A DNA stretch of 41,458 nt. Source: Lachnospiraceae bacterium (GTDB taxonomy: Bacteria > Bacillota > Clostridia > Lachnospirales > Lachnospiraceae). Shown one piece after another: positions 7,178-18,138 of the stretch (positions are counted from its first letter, which is position 1; every line of letters starts with the position of its first letter). The notes under the pieces were generated by a model. That model had not been told where the DNA came from. It saw only the letters and a program-made list of their open reading frames with translations, and did not search any database. Made by a program: the position numbers and the translations under genes. The stretch is taken from contig JAFVCL010000101.1 of assembly GCA_017479285.1 (NCBI GenBank), positions 1-41,458 of the forward strand, given 5' to 3'.

Positions 7178-10100
7178 ATGAGTAAAGTAGTGTCCCGTTT
7201 TTTGTGTAAAATTTTATTTAAGATGCAGGATTGTGTGAAAGCCGGAGCTGCGGGGGCAGCTCTGGTTTTTGCACTTTTTTTGATCTTTGCGCTTAATGCC
7301 GGAAGCGTTTCAAACGCGGCGGATTATGCTTCGGAGTACGGCGGCATAGTATATAATCTTGAAAACAAACTCGGAGTCAGCGAGGTAAATGCGGTAACGC
7401 AGATTGACGCGGGATATATATGGGTCGCTACATATACCGGACTGTATCAGTATAATGGCAATACCTTTACGAAGCTTGAGCTGGATGAGAGGATCAGAAA
7501 TGTAAAGGCTCTTCTTCCCAACGGAAGGGACGGGGTATGGATAGGCACTAACGATTCGGGACTGGCGTATTATTCCTTCAGGACAGGAGAGATAAAATTT
7601 TATACGACGGAGGACGGACTCGGCTCCAATTCCGTAAGGGTACTCTGCTACGGAAGGTCGGGAGAGCTTTATGTGGGAACAAATTCCTATCTTTCAGTAA
7701 TATCCGAAAACGGCGTACTTTCCACATACACCGGAAGCGAGGATATGTACTATATCCGGGGGATAAGCTGCCGCGCCGACGGCACGATCGCGGTTGTCTC
7801 AAACGGGGGAACCGTATTTGTAATAAAGGATGGCATTGTGAGCCAGACCTTTAACCGCGAGGATTCGGGGGAGAATTACACCGCTGTTAAATATGCATCC
7901 AGCGGGGACCTAATCATAGGAAGCTCGGACGGAAAGCTCTATACCGGAAAGCTTTCCGGGAGCAAGGTAACCATCAGCGCATATAAGGATACGAATTCCG
8001 TGGGAAGTATCGCCTATATGTATGAAAACAGCGAAGGAAATCTTATCATAGCCGGGGAAAACGGGATCGGCTATTTTGATGACAGAGGGAGATTTTATAC
8101 CATATCAAGGTTGGATTTTAACAATTCGATCTGTGATCTTTATGAGGATTATCAGGGAAATCTCTGGGCGGCTTCATCGAGGCTCGGACTTTTGAAGCTC
8201 TCAAAGAATCCCTTTACGAATGTCTTTTCCGTGGCGGGAATAGAGGACAGGATAGTCAATTGTATACTGATGTCAAAGGGAAAGCTTTATGTGGGCTGTG
8301 ACGACGGGCTTGTGATACTTAACGGGATTTCCTACAGACCGACAGCGGATGCCAAGCTCGATTTTTTATCCGGGGTAAGGATAAGACATATCCTCGAGGA
8401 CTCAAAGGGAAACCTCTGGATATCGACCTACGGGGAGGGGCTTTTCTGCTACGACGGGAATGAAGTGACTTCCTTCGCCGAGGAGGATGGGCTTTGCGGT
8501 GACAGGATAAGGCTGACCCTTGAGATGTCTGACGGACAGCTTGCCGTTGCCTCGTCCACAGGTATTTCCTTCATTAAGGACGGGAAGATCACGGGAAGCC
8601 TCGGAGCCGAGGACGGACTGAATGTTGAGCAGATACTTTGTCTTTACGAGACCGGCGACGGAAAGCTCTTTGCCGGAAGCGACGGGGACGGAGTTTATAT
8701 AATAGAGAACGGGAAGATAACCGGAAATATCGGATTGGAGCAGGGACTCGACGGACTCGTTGTCATGAGGATCGTGGAGACCGGGGAGCATTTTTATCTT
8801 GTGACCGGAAGCGACCTTTTTGTGTATGAGGACGGGGTCTGCAGGGCACTAAAGAATTTCCCGCACAGCAATAATTACGATATAATCGTTTCTTCCGACA
8901 ATAAGGCATGGGTCACCTCCAGCGCGGGGGTTTACATCCTTAAAGAGAGAGAACTTGCGGCAGATACGAATTATGTGGCGGACCTTTTAAACAGCGCGAG
9001 AGGTCTTAATGCCTCTCTGGTTGCAAATTCCTGGAACTATGTTGACGGCGGGGACAATCTGTATCTTTGCTGCTCCACGGGTGTAAAGTCGATACAGATG
9101 CAGAGCTACTCCGAGATCAATAATGATTTTGATGTTGATATAAGGGAGGTTAAGCTGGACGATACGGTTATCGAGCCGGATGAGGAGGGTGTTTATCATA
9201 TAACCTCCGATACAAAGAGGGTTACCTTCACGCCGGCTATACTTAACTACAGCCTCTCAAATCCTTTTGTAAGAATGTACCTCGAGGGCTTCGAGGAGGA
9301 CGGTGTTATACTCGGTCAGTCCGAGCTTAGGGAGCTAAGCTATACAAACCTCGCCTTCGGTAATTATATTTTCCATATACAGGTTCTTGATAATAAGCAG
9401 AATGTTGTCAAGGAAAAGACCGTGGAGCTCCACAGGGATGCGAAGATCTATGAGAGATCTCTTTTCTGGATAGGTGTTGCCGCCGCCGCGATAATTATGA
9501 TAATGGCGATAACATGGGCGCTTACCGAGAGAAGAAACGCAAGGATAATAAAGAACCAGTACGGACAGATCGAAAAGGCCAAGGAGGATGCGGAGAGGAC
9601 CAGTGAGTACAAGACGCTCTTTCTCGCGAATATGTCCCATGAGATAAGAACACCCATCAATACCATTATGGGTATGGATGAGCTTATACTGAGGGAGGAC
9701 ATTTCGAACCAGGTAAGACAGTACGCCAACGATATCTACATATCGAGCGAATCTCTCCTTAATATCGTAAATGACATTCTCGATCTTTCAAAGATAGAGT
9801 CCGGGAAGATGAACATTGTTCCGGTGGAGTACAGTATGTCGGAGATGCTCCGGGAGCTGGGAACGACTCTGCGGATGAAGGCTGAGGAGGCAAAGCTGCA
9901 GGTAATACTGGATTTCGACCCCGACCTTCCAGAGGGGCTCTACGGGGACAACAACAGGTTTAAACAGGTTATCACCAACCTTCTTACAAATGCCGTAAAG
10001 TATACCCAGAAGGGCTCCGTAACATTTAAGGCGGCGCTTCTGGACAAGCACGACTGCATGGCGGATATTGAGATATCCGTTATTGATACGGGAATCGGTA

Positions 10101-11161
10101 TCCGCAAGGAGGATATGTCAAGGCTCTTCAAGGAGTTTGAGAGGCTCGACGAGGAGAGAAACCACAGAGTGAGCGGTACGGGGCTGGGACTTCCGATAAC
10201 AAAGCAGCTTCTTGAGCTTATGGGCTCAAAGCTTGAGGTGGACAGCATCTATGAGGAGGGCTCCAATTTCCACTTTGTAATAAGCCAGAAGATAATCAGC
10301 GATGAGCGTATCGGCGAGCTGGATATGGAGGCCGCGCAGGACAGTGGCTTCGCGGTTTACAAGCCCTCCTTCATAGCGCCGGATGTAAGCATCCTCGTTG
10401 TGGACGATACGCCTCTTAACCTTGCGGTCATAAGGGGACTGCTCCGCTCCACAAAGGTACAGATAGACACCGGTGAAAGCGGACTTGTGGCACTTGAAAA
10501 AGTAAAGCAGAAAAAGTACGACCTTATCCTGCTTGATCATATGATGCCGGAGATGGACGGTATCGAGACCCTCGAGCAGCTTGGCAATATAAACCATAAA
10601 TGCATGGGTGTTCCCATCATCGTCCTTACCGCAAATGCCATCGCGGGAGCGAGGGAAAACTATATAAAGCTCGGATTTACCGATTATCTCTCAAAACCCG
10701 TTTCCGGAAAGGATCTTGAGACAATGCTTCTCAAGTATCTGCCGGCAGGCAAGCTCCTTCCGCCGGAGGGCGAGACCGCAAAGCCCGCCCCTGCGGAAAA
10801 GACACAGAACAGCGGATATTCGGGGCTTCATCTTGTGGATCCCGGGAGAGGTATCTCGTTCTGCGCAGGGGACGAAGAGCTATATAAGAGCGTGCTCGGA
10901 ATGTTTGTGGATGAGTATGATGAGGAGACAAGGGCTCTTCAGGATTATATCAATCTAAAGGACTCAAAGAAATTTGTCACTCACGCCCACAAGCTTAAGA
11001 GCTCCGCAAGAACCATAGGAGCCGATGAACTCTTTGAGAAGGCAAAGGATCTTGAGACTGACGGAAAAGAGGAAAACTGGGAGTCCATACAGAGAAAGTT
11101 CAGCTCTGTTATGCAGCTTTATCTTGATGTCGTTATGGAAGTAAAGACCAGGATGCTCTAA
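7178..11161 (+). CDS. Hybrid sensor kinase: propeller, Y_Y_Y, HisKA, HATPase, REC, Hpt
   Basis: A 1327-residue membrane sensor. A signal peptide (hydrophobic residues about 23-42, likely cut after SNA) leads into a long extracellular region of propeller repeats (about 45-640) with motifs such as IWVATYTGL and LWISTYGEGL. A Y_Y_Y-type beta domain (about 660-755) and a membrane helix (about 763-786) follow. The cytoplasmic part has the HisKA box NMSHEIRTP with His821, an HATPase domain (GTGLGLPI), a receiver with Asp1120 in LLDHMMPEMDG, and an Hpt domain with His1271 in HKLKSS. The sensor half resembles Bacteroides-type hybrid systems for polysaccharide sensing, but there is no DNA-binding domain, so the output protein must be elsewhere. 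The ligand is unknown. The start is not well supported by a ribosome binding site. Confidence 0.93.
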   Translation: MSKVVSRFLCKILFKMQDCVKAGAAGAALVFALFLIFALNAGSVSNAADYASEYGGIVYNLENKLGVSEVNAVTQIDAGYIWVATYTGLYQYNGNTFTKLELDERIRNVKALLPNGRDGVWIGTNDSGLAYYSFRTGEIKFYTTEDGLGSNSVRVLCYGRSGELYVGTNSYLSVISENGVLSTYTGSEDMYYIRGISCRADGTIAVVSNGGTVFVIKDGIVSQTFNREDSGENYTAVKYASSGDLIIGSSDGKLYTGKLSGSKVTISAYKDTNSVGSIAYMYENSEGNLIIAGENGIGYFDDRGRFYTISRLDFNNSICDLYEDYQGNLWAASSRLGLLKLSKNPFTNVFSVAGIEDRIVNCILMSKGKLYVGCDDGLVILNGISYRPTADAKLDFLSGVRIRHILEDSKGNLWISTYGEGLFCYDGNEVTSFAEEDGLCGDRIRLTLEMSDGQLAVASSTGISFIKDGKITGSLGAEDGLNVEQILCLYETGDGKLFAGSDGDGVYIIENGKITGNIGLEQGLDGLVVMRIVETGEHFYLVTGSDLFVYEDGVCRALKNFPHSNNYDIIVSSDNKAWVTSSAGVYILKERELAADTNYVADLLNSARGLNASLVANSWNYVDGGDNLYLCCSTGVKSIQMQSYSEINNDFDVDIREVKLDDTVIEPDEEGVYHITSDTKRVTFTPAILNYSLSNPFVRMYLEGFEEDGVILGQSELRELSYTNLAFGNYIFHIQVLDNKQNVVKEKTVELHRDAKIYERSLFWIGVAAAAIIMIMAITWALTERRNARIIKNQYGQIEKAKEDAERTSEYKTLFLANMSHEIRTPINTIMGMDELILREDISNQVRQYANDIYISSESLLNIVNDILDLSKIESGKMNIVPVEYSMSEMLRELGTTLRMKAEEAKLQVILDFDPDLPEGLYGDNNRFKQVITNLLTNAVKYTQKGSVTFKAALLDKHDCMADIEISVIDTGIGIRKEDMSRLFKEFERLDEERNHRVSGTGLGLPITKQLLELMGSKLEVDSIYEEGSNFHFVISQKIISDERIGELDMEAAQDSGFAVYKPSFIAPDVSILVVDDTPLNLAVIRGLLRSTKVQIDTGESGLVALEKVKQKKYDLILLDHMMPEMDGIETLEQLGNINHKCMGVPIIVLTANAIAGARENYIKLGFTDYLSKPVSGKDLETMLLKYLPAGKLLPPEGETAKPAPAEKTQNSGYSGLHLVDPGRGISFCAGDEELYKSVLGMFVDEYDEETRALQDYINLKDSKKFVTHAHKLKSSARTIGADELFEKAKDLETDGKEENWESIQRKFSSVMQLYLDVVMEVKTRML

Positions 11162-11173
11162 AAACAAAAAGTT

Positions 11174-12433
11174 ATGACAGGAAATCTACTGGATTATCTA
11201 ATTGAATACGGGGATACCCCCTTTTCGGAGATGCGCTTTACCGAGGTGGACGCGGCAGTACTTTGCAGGCTCTCGTATTACAATTTCGAGGGGATCGTCC
11301 CGGATATAAAGAGCGATATGCCCTCAGTCTCCCTTGCGAATATCATGCTTATGGAGGATCACGATGATATTTTTGAAAAGGGGAAATACGAGGAAGTCTC
11401 GAGGCAGATGGTCGGGCTTATGCTAAAGGGCCGGAGATTTAAAGGATTGCGTCTTGCCTGCTTTTCTTCCTGTCTCGACAGGGAAACGCAGACACAGTTT
11501 GCGGCCATAACCTTTATGACGGGACCGAGGCGTATGTTCGTCGTATTCAGGGGGACGGACAGGACCCTTATCGGGCTTAAGGAGGACTTTAACCTTCTGT
11601 ACACGGATCACGCAAAATGCCATGACTATGCGGTGGAGTATCTCAAGGTAATAAGCAGGAGGTATTCGCACAAGATATATGTCGGAGGGCATTCAAAGGG
11701 TGGACATCTTGCGGTATATGCCGCGATGCAGATGCCTCCGGAGATAAGCGGCCGGATCCACCGTATATACAGCATGGACGGGCTTGGACTGAGGCCATCG
11801 CTTATGAGGGACGGAAAATTCAAGGCAATCGAGGATAAGCTTTACAAGCTGCTTCCGCAGTCCTCGCTTATCGGCATGATGCTCGAGGATGACGGGCATT
11901 ACGAGGTTGTAAGCAGCACGGGACTTGCCCTTATCCAGCACAACCTTCTTACATGGGAGGTTGACGGGAAGAGATTTGTGCGGAGAAGGAAGCTGGCAAA
12001 CAACGCGGTCTTCGTGGAGCATACATTTAACGGCTGGGTCGAGAGCCAGGACGATTACAACAGAAAAAGATTTATCGACGGGATCTACAGTCTTATCGAC
12101 GCCTGCGAGGCGGAGCACCTGAGCAATCTTATATCCGACGGTGGAAGGAAGCTTGTTATGATCCTCGAGAATATAAAGGAACTCGATGACGAGAGCAAAG
12201 AGCAGATAAAGACTGTTTTAAAGGCCTTTGTTGTGGTGGCTAAGTTTTATCTGCGCTCCGATGTGGGAGAGGGCATAAAAAAGAGCGCGAGGACGGAGAC
12301 AAAAAAGCTTATAAACGGGAGCAAAAAGGCACTCAACAGCGGAATGAAAGCAATAAGCAGCGGGAAAAAGGCATTGAGCACCAGCAGGGAAGTACTTAAG
12401 AAGGGTACTGCAGCAATAAAGAGGGTGCTGTAA
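11174..12433 (+). CDS. Mbeg1-like (DUF2974) alpha/beta hydrolase
   Basis: A 419-residue protein of the Mbeg1-like lipase-fold family. It starts with NLLDYL and an FTEVDAAVLCRLSYY segment typical of the family, has an FRGTDRTLIGLKEDF oxyanion region, and a nucleophile elbow GHSKGG with Ser174. The substrate is unknown; lipase or esterase activity is inferred. The last ~45 residues are an unusual Lys/Ser-rich repetitive tail with repeated SGKKAL-like units, probably an amphipathic, positively charged helix that could bind membranes or cell-wall polymers. It lies 12 bases after the sensor kinase and is probably co-transcribed. There is no signal peptide. Confidence 0.88.
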   Translation: MTGNLLDYLIEYGDTPFSEMRFTEVDAAVLCRLSYYNFEGIVPDIKSDMPSVSLANIMLMEDHDDIFEKGKYEEVSRQMVGLMLKGRRFKGLRLACFSSCLDRETQTQFAAITFMTGPRRMFVVFRGTDRTLIGLKEDFNLLYTDHAKCHDYAVEYLKVISRRYSHKIYVGGHSKGGHLAVYAAMQMPPEISGRIHRIYSMDGLGLRPSLMRDGKFKAIEDKLYKLLPQSSLIGMMLEDDGHYEVVSSTGLALIQHNLLTWEVDGKRFVRRRKLANNAVFVEHTFNGWVESQDDYNRKRFIDGIYSLIDACEAEHLSNLISDGGRKLVMILENIKELDDESKEQIKTVLKAFVVVAKFYLRSDVGEGIKKSARTETKKLINGSKKALNSGMKAISSGKKALSTSREVLKKGTAAIKRVL

Positions 12434-12439
12434 TAACCG

Positions 12440-12461
12440 CCGGCACTGGAATTATTGCCGG
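12440..12461 (+). terminator. Weak hairpin after the lipase gene
   Basis: CCGGCA (12440-12445) pairs with TGCCGG (12456-12461) across a 10-base loop. Only a short T run follows, so this would be a weak terminator at best. It lies between the lipase gene and the ATP synthase promoter. Confidence 0.4.
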
Positions 12462-12486
12462 ATTTGTGGAAAAACAGGATAAATTG

Positions 12487-12495
12487 TGGTATAAT
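12487..12495 (+). promoter_or_regulatory. Promoter of the ATP synthase operon (extended -10)
   Basis: TGGTATAAT (12487-12495) is a perfect -10 with the TG extension. No good -35 is found at the usual distance; the nearest, TTGTGG at 12464-12469, is about 20 bases away. Extended -10 promoters often do without a -35. It lies 65 bases before atpB and after the preceding gene. Confidence 0.6.
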
Positions 12496-12559
12496 CTTAA
12501 CTTAAGCGCAATATGTAGATACAAGGGATATCTGATACTGCAAGGAAAGGAAGACGGAT

Positions 12560-13249
12560 ATGGTTGATATAGCGGCCGAGCTGCAGGAGCAGCTTAATAT
12601 CGAGACGGTTTTTACGGCGCGTATCGGTAATCTTGAGATTCCCTTCAGTGAATCGACGGTGGCGACATGGATTATAATAGGAATCGTTCTTGTCGTCTGT
12701 CTGATCCTCGGGACAAATCTCAGGGTAAGAGGCATTTCAAAAAGACAGGCTGCGGCAGAGTTCATCGTAACAAAGCTGGAATCACTGGTCGGAGATATGG
12801 TGGGTGAGGAAGGAAAGGCATTCGTGCCGTATCTTCTGGCGGTCTTCATATTTCTGCTTTTCTCCAACACCTTCGGGATATTCGGATTCAAGCCGCCGAC
12901 AAAGGACTTAAATGTTACCGCCGCGCTTGCGATACTGAGTATAATAATCGTCCAGATAGCGAATATAAGGGCAAACAATCCCTGGGGCTGGATAAAGAGC
13001 TTTGCAAAGCCTATCGCGGTCGTTACGCCGATAAACATACTCGAACTCGTCATAAAGCCACTCTCTCTGTGCATGCGACTTTTCGGTAATGTACTCGGAG
13101 CCTTCATCATAATGGAGCTTATAAAGTCCGTTGTCCCGGTGGCGCTGCCGGCGGTGTTCTCGCTTTATTTCGATCTCTTTGACGGAATACTTCAGGCGTA
13201 TGTATTTGTGTTTCTCACATCTCTTTACATAAAAGAGGCTGTTGAATAA
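12560..13249 (+). CDS. atpB: ATP synthase F0 subunit a
   Basis: A 229-residue multi-pass membrane protein and the first gene of the ATP synthase operon. The final third has the conserved half-channel helix LSLCMRLFGN with the essential Arg at residue 173, followed by the ALPAVFSLYFDLFDGILQAYVF helix pair. With the c ring it forms the ion path. An AAAGGAAG ribosome binding site precedes the ATG. No atpI or atpZ gene lies upstream. The 3' end (GGCTGTTGAATAAAA) is the source of a tandem repeat that fills the gap to atpE. Confidence 0.96.
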   Translation: MVDIAAELQEQLNIETVFTARIGNLEIPFSESTVATWIIIGIVLVVCLILGTNLRVRGISKRQAAAEFIVTKLESLVGDMVGEEGKAFVPYLLAVFIFLLFSNTFGIFGFKPPTKDLNVTAALAILSIIIVQIANIRANNPWGWIKSFAKPIAVVTPINILELVIKPLSLCMRLFGNVLGAFIIMELIKSVVPVALPAVFSLYFDLFDGILQAYVFVFLTSLYIKEAVE

Positions 13250-13310
13250 AAAGCATTTGTAAATAGGCTGTTGGATAAAAGGCTGTTGGATAAAAGACTG
13301 TTGAATAATC
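13237..13310 (+). repeat. 15-bp tandem repeat derived from the atpB 3' end
   Basis: The unit GGCTGTTGRATAAAA is found at 13237-13251 (the last codons and stop of atpB), 13266-13280, 13281-13295 and, diverged, at 13296-13310. The last three copies are directly adjacent, with an exact 15-base period. They fill the atpB-atpE gap and end 9 bases before the atpE ribosome binding site. Confidence 0.92.
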
Positions 13311-13332
13311 ATATAAAACGGAGGAAAAGAAA

Positions 13333-13548
13333 ATGTTAGCAATTGGAGCAGGAATCGCAGCACTTGCATGTATCGGAGCCGGACTCGGCATCGGTATCGC
13401 AACCGGAAAGGCAGTTGACGCTACTGCGCGCCAGCCCGAGGCAAACTCAAAGATAATGACGACCCTTATCCTTGGAGGTGCTCTTGCGGAGGCAACCGCG
13501 ATCTACGGATTCGTTATCGGTATCCTTATCATATTCATGCTTAAGTAA
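13333..13548 (+). CDS. atpE: ATP synthase F0 subunit c
   Basis: A 71-residue hairpin membrane protein that forms the rotor ring. The polar loop ARQPE is intact and the ion-carrying carboxylate is Glu53 in [10 protein letters not shown]. Compared with Na+-type c subunits such as that of Ilyobacter tartaricus, the position of Gln32 is Ile20 and that of Ser66 is Ala54. Two Na+ ligands are therefore missing and proton coupling is more likely. It has the strongest ribosome binding site of the operon (CGGAGG, 8 bases before ATG), fitting the high copy number of c. Confidence 0.96.
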   Translation: MLAIGAGIAALACIGAGLGIGIATGKAVDATARQPEANSKIMTTLILGGALAEATAIYGFVIGILIIFMLK

Positions 13549-13558
13549 AGGAGAGGAA

Positions 13559-14038
13559 ATGCTTAAGGTAGATATAAATTTACTGTTTACGGTAATAAAT
13601 CTTTTTATTCTCTTTTTTGTGATTTGGAAATTTCTCTTTAAGCCTGTAAAGAAGATCATAGCGGAGAGACAAAAGGAGGTTGAGGCCGGGTATGCCGAGG
13701 CGGACAAAGCCAAAGCGGATGCTGAGGAAACAAGGATTAAGCTGGAAGAACAGCTTAAGACTGCCGAGAGCGAGAAGGCCGAAATCTTAAAGGAAAGCCG
13801 TGTGAAGGCGGGCGAGGAGTACGACCGCATTATCGCCCAGGCTAACAGCGAGGCTTCCGGGATCCTGGAGGATGCAAAAAAGAACGCGGCAGAGGAGTCC
13901 GAGCGTCTTAAGAAGAAAGCGAACGAGGAACTCAGCGACCTTGTTTCAAAGGCCGCCGCTAAGATCGCGCTTACAAAGGAAGATCCCGATACGGACAGAA
14001 AGCTCTTTGATGAGTTTATAACAAAAACAGGTGAGTAA
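13559..14038 (+). CDS. atpF: ATP synthase F0 subunit b
   Basis: A 159-residue protein with one N-terminal membrane helix (about residues 6-26) followed by a long charged coiled coil rich in Ala, Glu and Lys, the classic peripheral stalk. An ATG at 13559 follows AAAGGAGAGG, so I start there rather than at upstream in-frame codons inside atpE. Length is normal. The expected atpH (delta) gene does not follow: atpA begins two bases after the stop. Confidence 0.95.
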   Translation: MLKVDINLLFTVINLFILFFVIWKFLFKPVKKIIAERQKEVEAGYAEADKAKADAEETRIKLEEQLKTAESEKAEILKESRVKAGEEYDRIIAQANSEASGILEDAKKNAAEESERLKKKANEELSDLVSKAAAKIALTKEDPDTDRKLFDEFITKTGE

Positions 14039-14040
14039 AA

Positions 14041-15810
14041 GTGGCCAGAAAGAAAACTTTTGAATGTACTCTCCGGTATGTTACAAAGCCCACAGACGAG
14101 CAGCTGGAGAAGATAAAAAATTTTGTATATAAAAAATATGCCTCTGAGGATATCCCCGAGGAGATAATAACCTTTGAGACCATAGAGGATAAAAGTCTCG
14201 GAAGCGGATTTATCTTAAAGTGCGGAAACGAGCAGTACAACTGGAGCAGCGAGGGGCGCACAAGGCAGTTTACGGAGGCAGTCGAGAAGGTAAGAAGGAG
14301 CCTGACCGGAGGAATGGATGTGGTATCCGTTCTCCGGACGACGGTGGAGGAATTCGAGCTTGCCGCCGCCCACAGACATGTGGGGACGGTATCCTATGTC
14401 GGCGACGGTATAGCGACCGTTACAGGGCTTCCCCACGCCGCATACGGGGAGATACTCCTCTTTGAGTGCGGCATAAAGGGAATGGTTCAGGATATAAGAC
14501 AGGACGAGATTGCCGCGATACTTTTCGGACCGGACAGGGAGATAAGAGTCGGCAGCAGGGTAACGAGAACCGTAAGAAGCGCGGGCGTTCCCGTGGGCGA
14601 AGGGTTCCTCGGCAGAGTCGTAAACGCACTGGGAGAGCCCATAGACGGCCTTGGAAGGATAGATGAGGCGGATTACCGTCCGATAGAAAATGCGGCTCCC
14701 TCCATAGTTGACAGAAAATCCGTGGATACCCCGATGGAGACGGGTATCCTGGCGATAGATTCCATGTTCCCGATAGGCAGGGGGCAAAGAGAGCTTATAA
14801 TCGGCGACAGGCAGACAGGAAAGACCTCCATAGCCCTTGATACGATAATAAACCAGAAGGGCAAGGGAGTTATATGCGTCTATGTTGCCATCGGACAGAA
14901 GGCTTCCACCATAGCGAAGCTTGTGGGAAATCTGAAAAAGCATGAGGCGATGGATTATACCATCGTTGTAAATGCCTCGGCATCGGAACCCGCGCCCTTA
15001 CAGTATATCGCGCCTTACGCGGGCTGTGCTCTGGCTGAGTACTTTATGTACAAGGGCAGGGATGTTCTTATCGTGTATGACGACCTGTCCAAGCATGCGG
15101 TAGCTTACAGAGCGCTCTCGCTTCTTTTGGAGAGACCGCCGGGAAGAGAGGCATATCCCGGAGATGTATTTTATCTCCACTCAAGACTTCTCGAGAGAAG
15201 CGCCAGATTAAATGAGAAAAACGGCGGCGGCTCCATAACCGCCCTTCCCATAATCGAAACCCAGGCTGGGGATGTATCGGCATATATCCCGACCAATGTT
15301 ATCTCCATAACCGACGGTCAGATCTATCTCGAGAGTACGCTCTTTAATCTCGGAATGAGACCCGCGGTAAATGTGGGACTTTCCGTTTCGAGAGTCGGCG
15401 GAGCCGCCCAGACAAAGGCGATGAAGAAGGCGGCGGGAAGTATAAGGATCGATCTTGCCCAGTTCAGGGAGATGGAGGTATTTACACAGTTCTCCTCCGA
15501 CCTTGACGCCACAACGAAGGCTCAGCTTGCCCACGGAAATATCCTTATGGAGCTTTTAAAGCAGCCCCTCGGAAAGCCTTTAAGCATGGCGGAGCAGGTA
15601 ATAACCCTTTGCGCGGCAAACGGAAGGGTCATGGAAGATATAAGGATCGACAGGATAAAGGAATTCCAGAACGGTCTCCTTGAATATATTGGCAGGGAGC
15701 ACCCGGAGATAATAAGTATTTTAAGGTCCTCGGGAAATCTTGACGACGGACTTAAGAGCCAGATACTTGAGGCCGCGAAGGAGTATAAGGAAATTTATTC
15801 GGAGGCATAG
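14041..15810 (+). CDS. atpA: ATP synthase F1 alpha with fused delta C-terminal domain
   Basis: A 589-residue protein. From about residue 86 it is an ordinary alpha subunit: helix VLRTTVEEFE, the VGDGIATVTGL crown barrel, Walker A GDRQTGKT at 255-262, and the arginine-finger region SVSRVGGAAQTK. The Walker A sits 86 residues further in than in E. coli alpha. Residues 1-85 are extra and resemble the C-terminal domain of the delta subunit: a CTLRYVTKPT strand, a helix, then IEDKSLGSGFILKCGNEQYNWSS, matching the delta pattern around its conserved LiGGf turn, and a last helix. The N-terminal six-helix domain of delta is missing, and no separate atpH lies in the operon. The start codon is GTG, two bases after atpF. 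The fusion is seen; the functional meaning is inferred. Confidence 0.93.
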   Translation: MARKKTFECTLRYVTKPTDEQLEKIKNFVYKKYASEDIPEEIITFETIEDKSLGSGFILKCGNEQYNWSSEGRTRQFTEAVEKVRRSLTGGMDVVSVLRTTVEEFELAAAHRHVGTVSYVGDGIATVTGLPHAAYGEILLFECGIKGMVQDIRQDEIAAILFGPDREIRVGSRVTRTVRSAGVPVGEGFLGRVVNALGEPIDGLGRIDEADYRPIENAAPSIVDRKSVDTPMETGILAIDSMFPIGRGQRELIIGDRQTGKTSIALDTIINQKGKGVICVYVAIGQKASTIAKLVGNLKKHEAMDYTIVVNASASEPAPLQYIAPYAGCALAEYFMYKGRDVLIVYDDLSKHAVAYRALSLLLERPPGREAYPGDVFYLHSRLLERSARLNEKNGGGSITALPIIETQAGDVSAYIPTNVISITDGQIYLESTLFNLGMRPAVNVGLSVSRVGGAAQTKAMKKAAGSIRIDLAQFREMEVFTQFSSDLDATTKAQLAHGNILMELLKQPLGKPLSMAEQVITLCAANGRVMEDIRIDRIKEFQNGLLEYIGREHPEIISILRSSGNLDDGLKSQILEAAKEYKEIYSEA

Positions 15811-15812
15811 CT

Positions 15813-18135
<2,323 letters not shown>

Positions 18136-18138
18136 ATT

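Noticed and set aside
12502-13110. 202-residue minus-strand open frame opposite atpB
   Set aside because: Hydrophobic only because it mirrors a membrane protein; the plus strand has a conserved ATP synthase subunit a with a proper start.
13472-13558. Upstream extension of atpF
   Set aside because: Overlaps atpE, while an ATG at 13559 has a strong ribosome binding site and gives the normal subunit b start.
14041-14298. Possibility that the extra alpha N-terminus is a separate delta gene joined by a frameshift
   Set aside because: The frame is continuous, the spacing to atpF is only two bases, and there is no room for the N-terminal domain of delta; a sequencing error could not create the missing 100 residues.
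14215-14943. 242-residue minus-strand frame opposite atpA
   Set aside because: No homology pattern and fully inside atpA.
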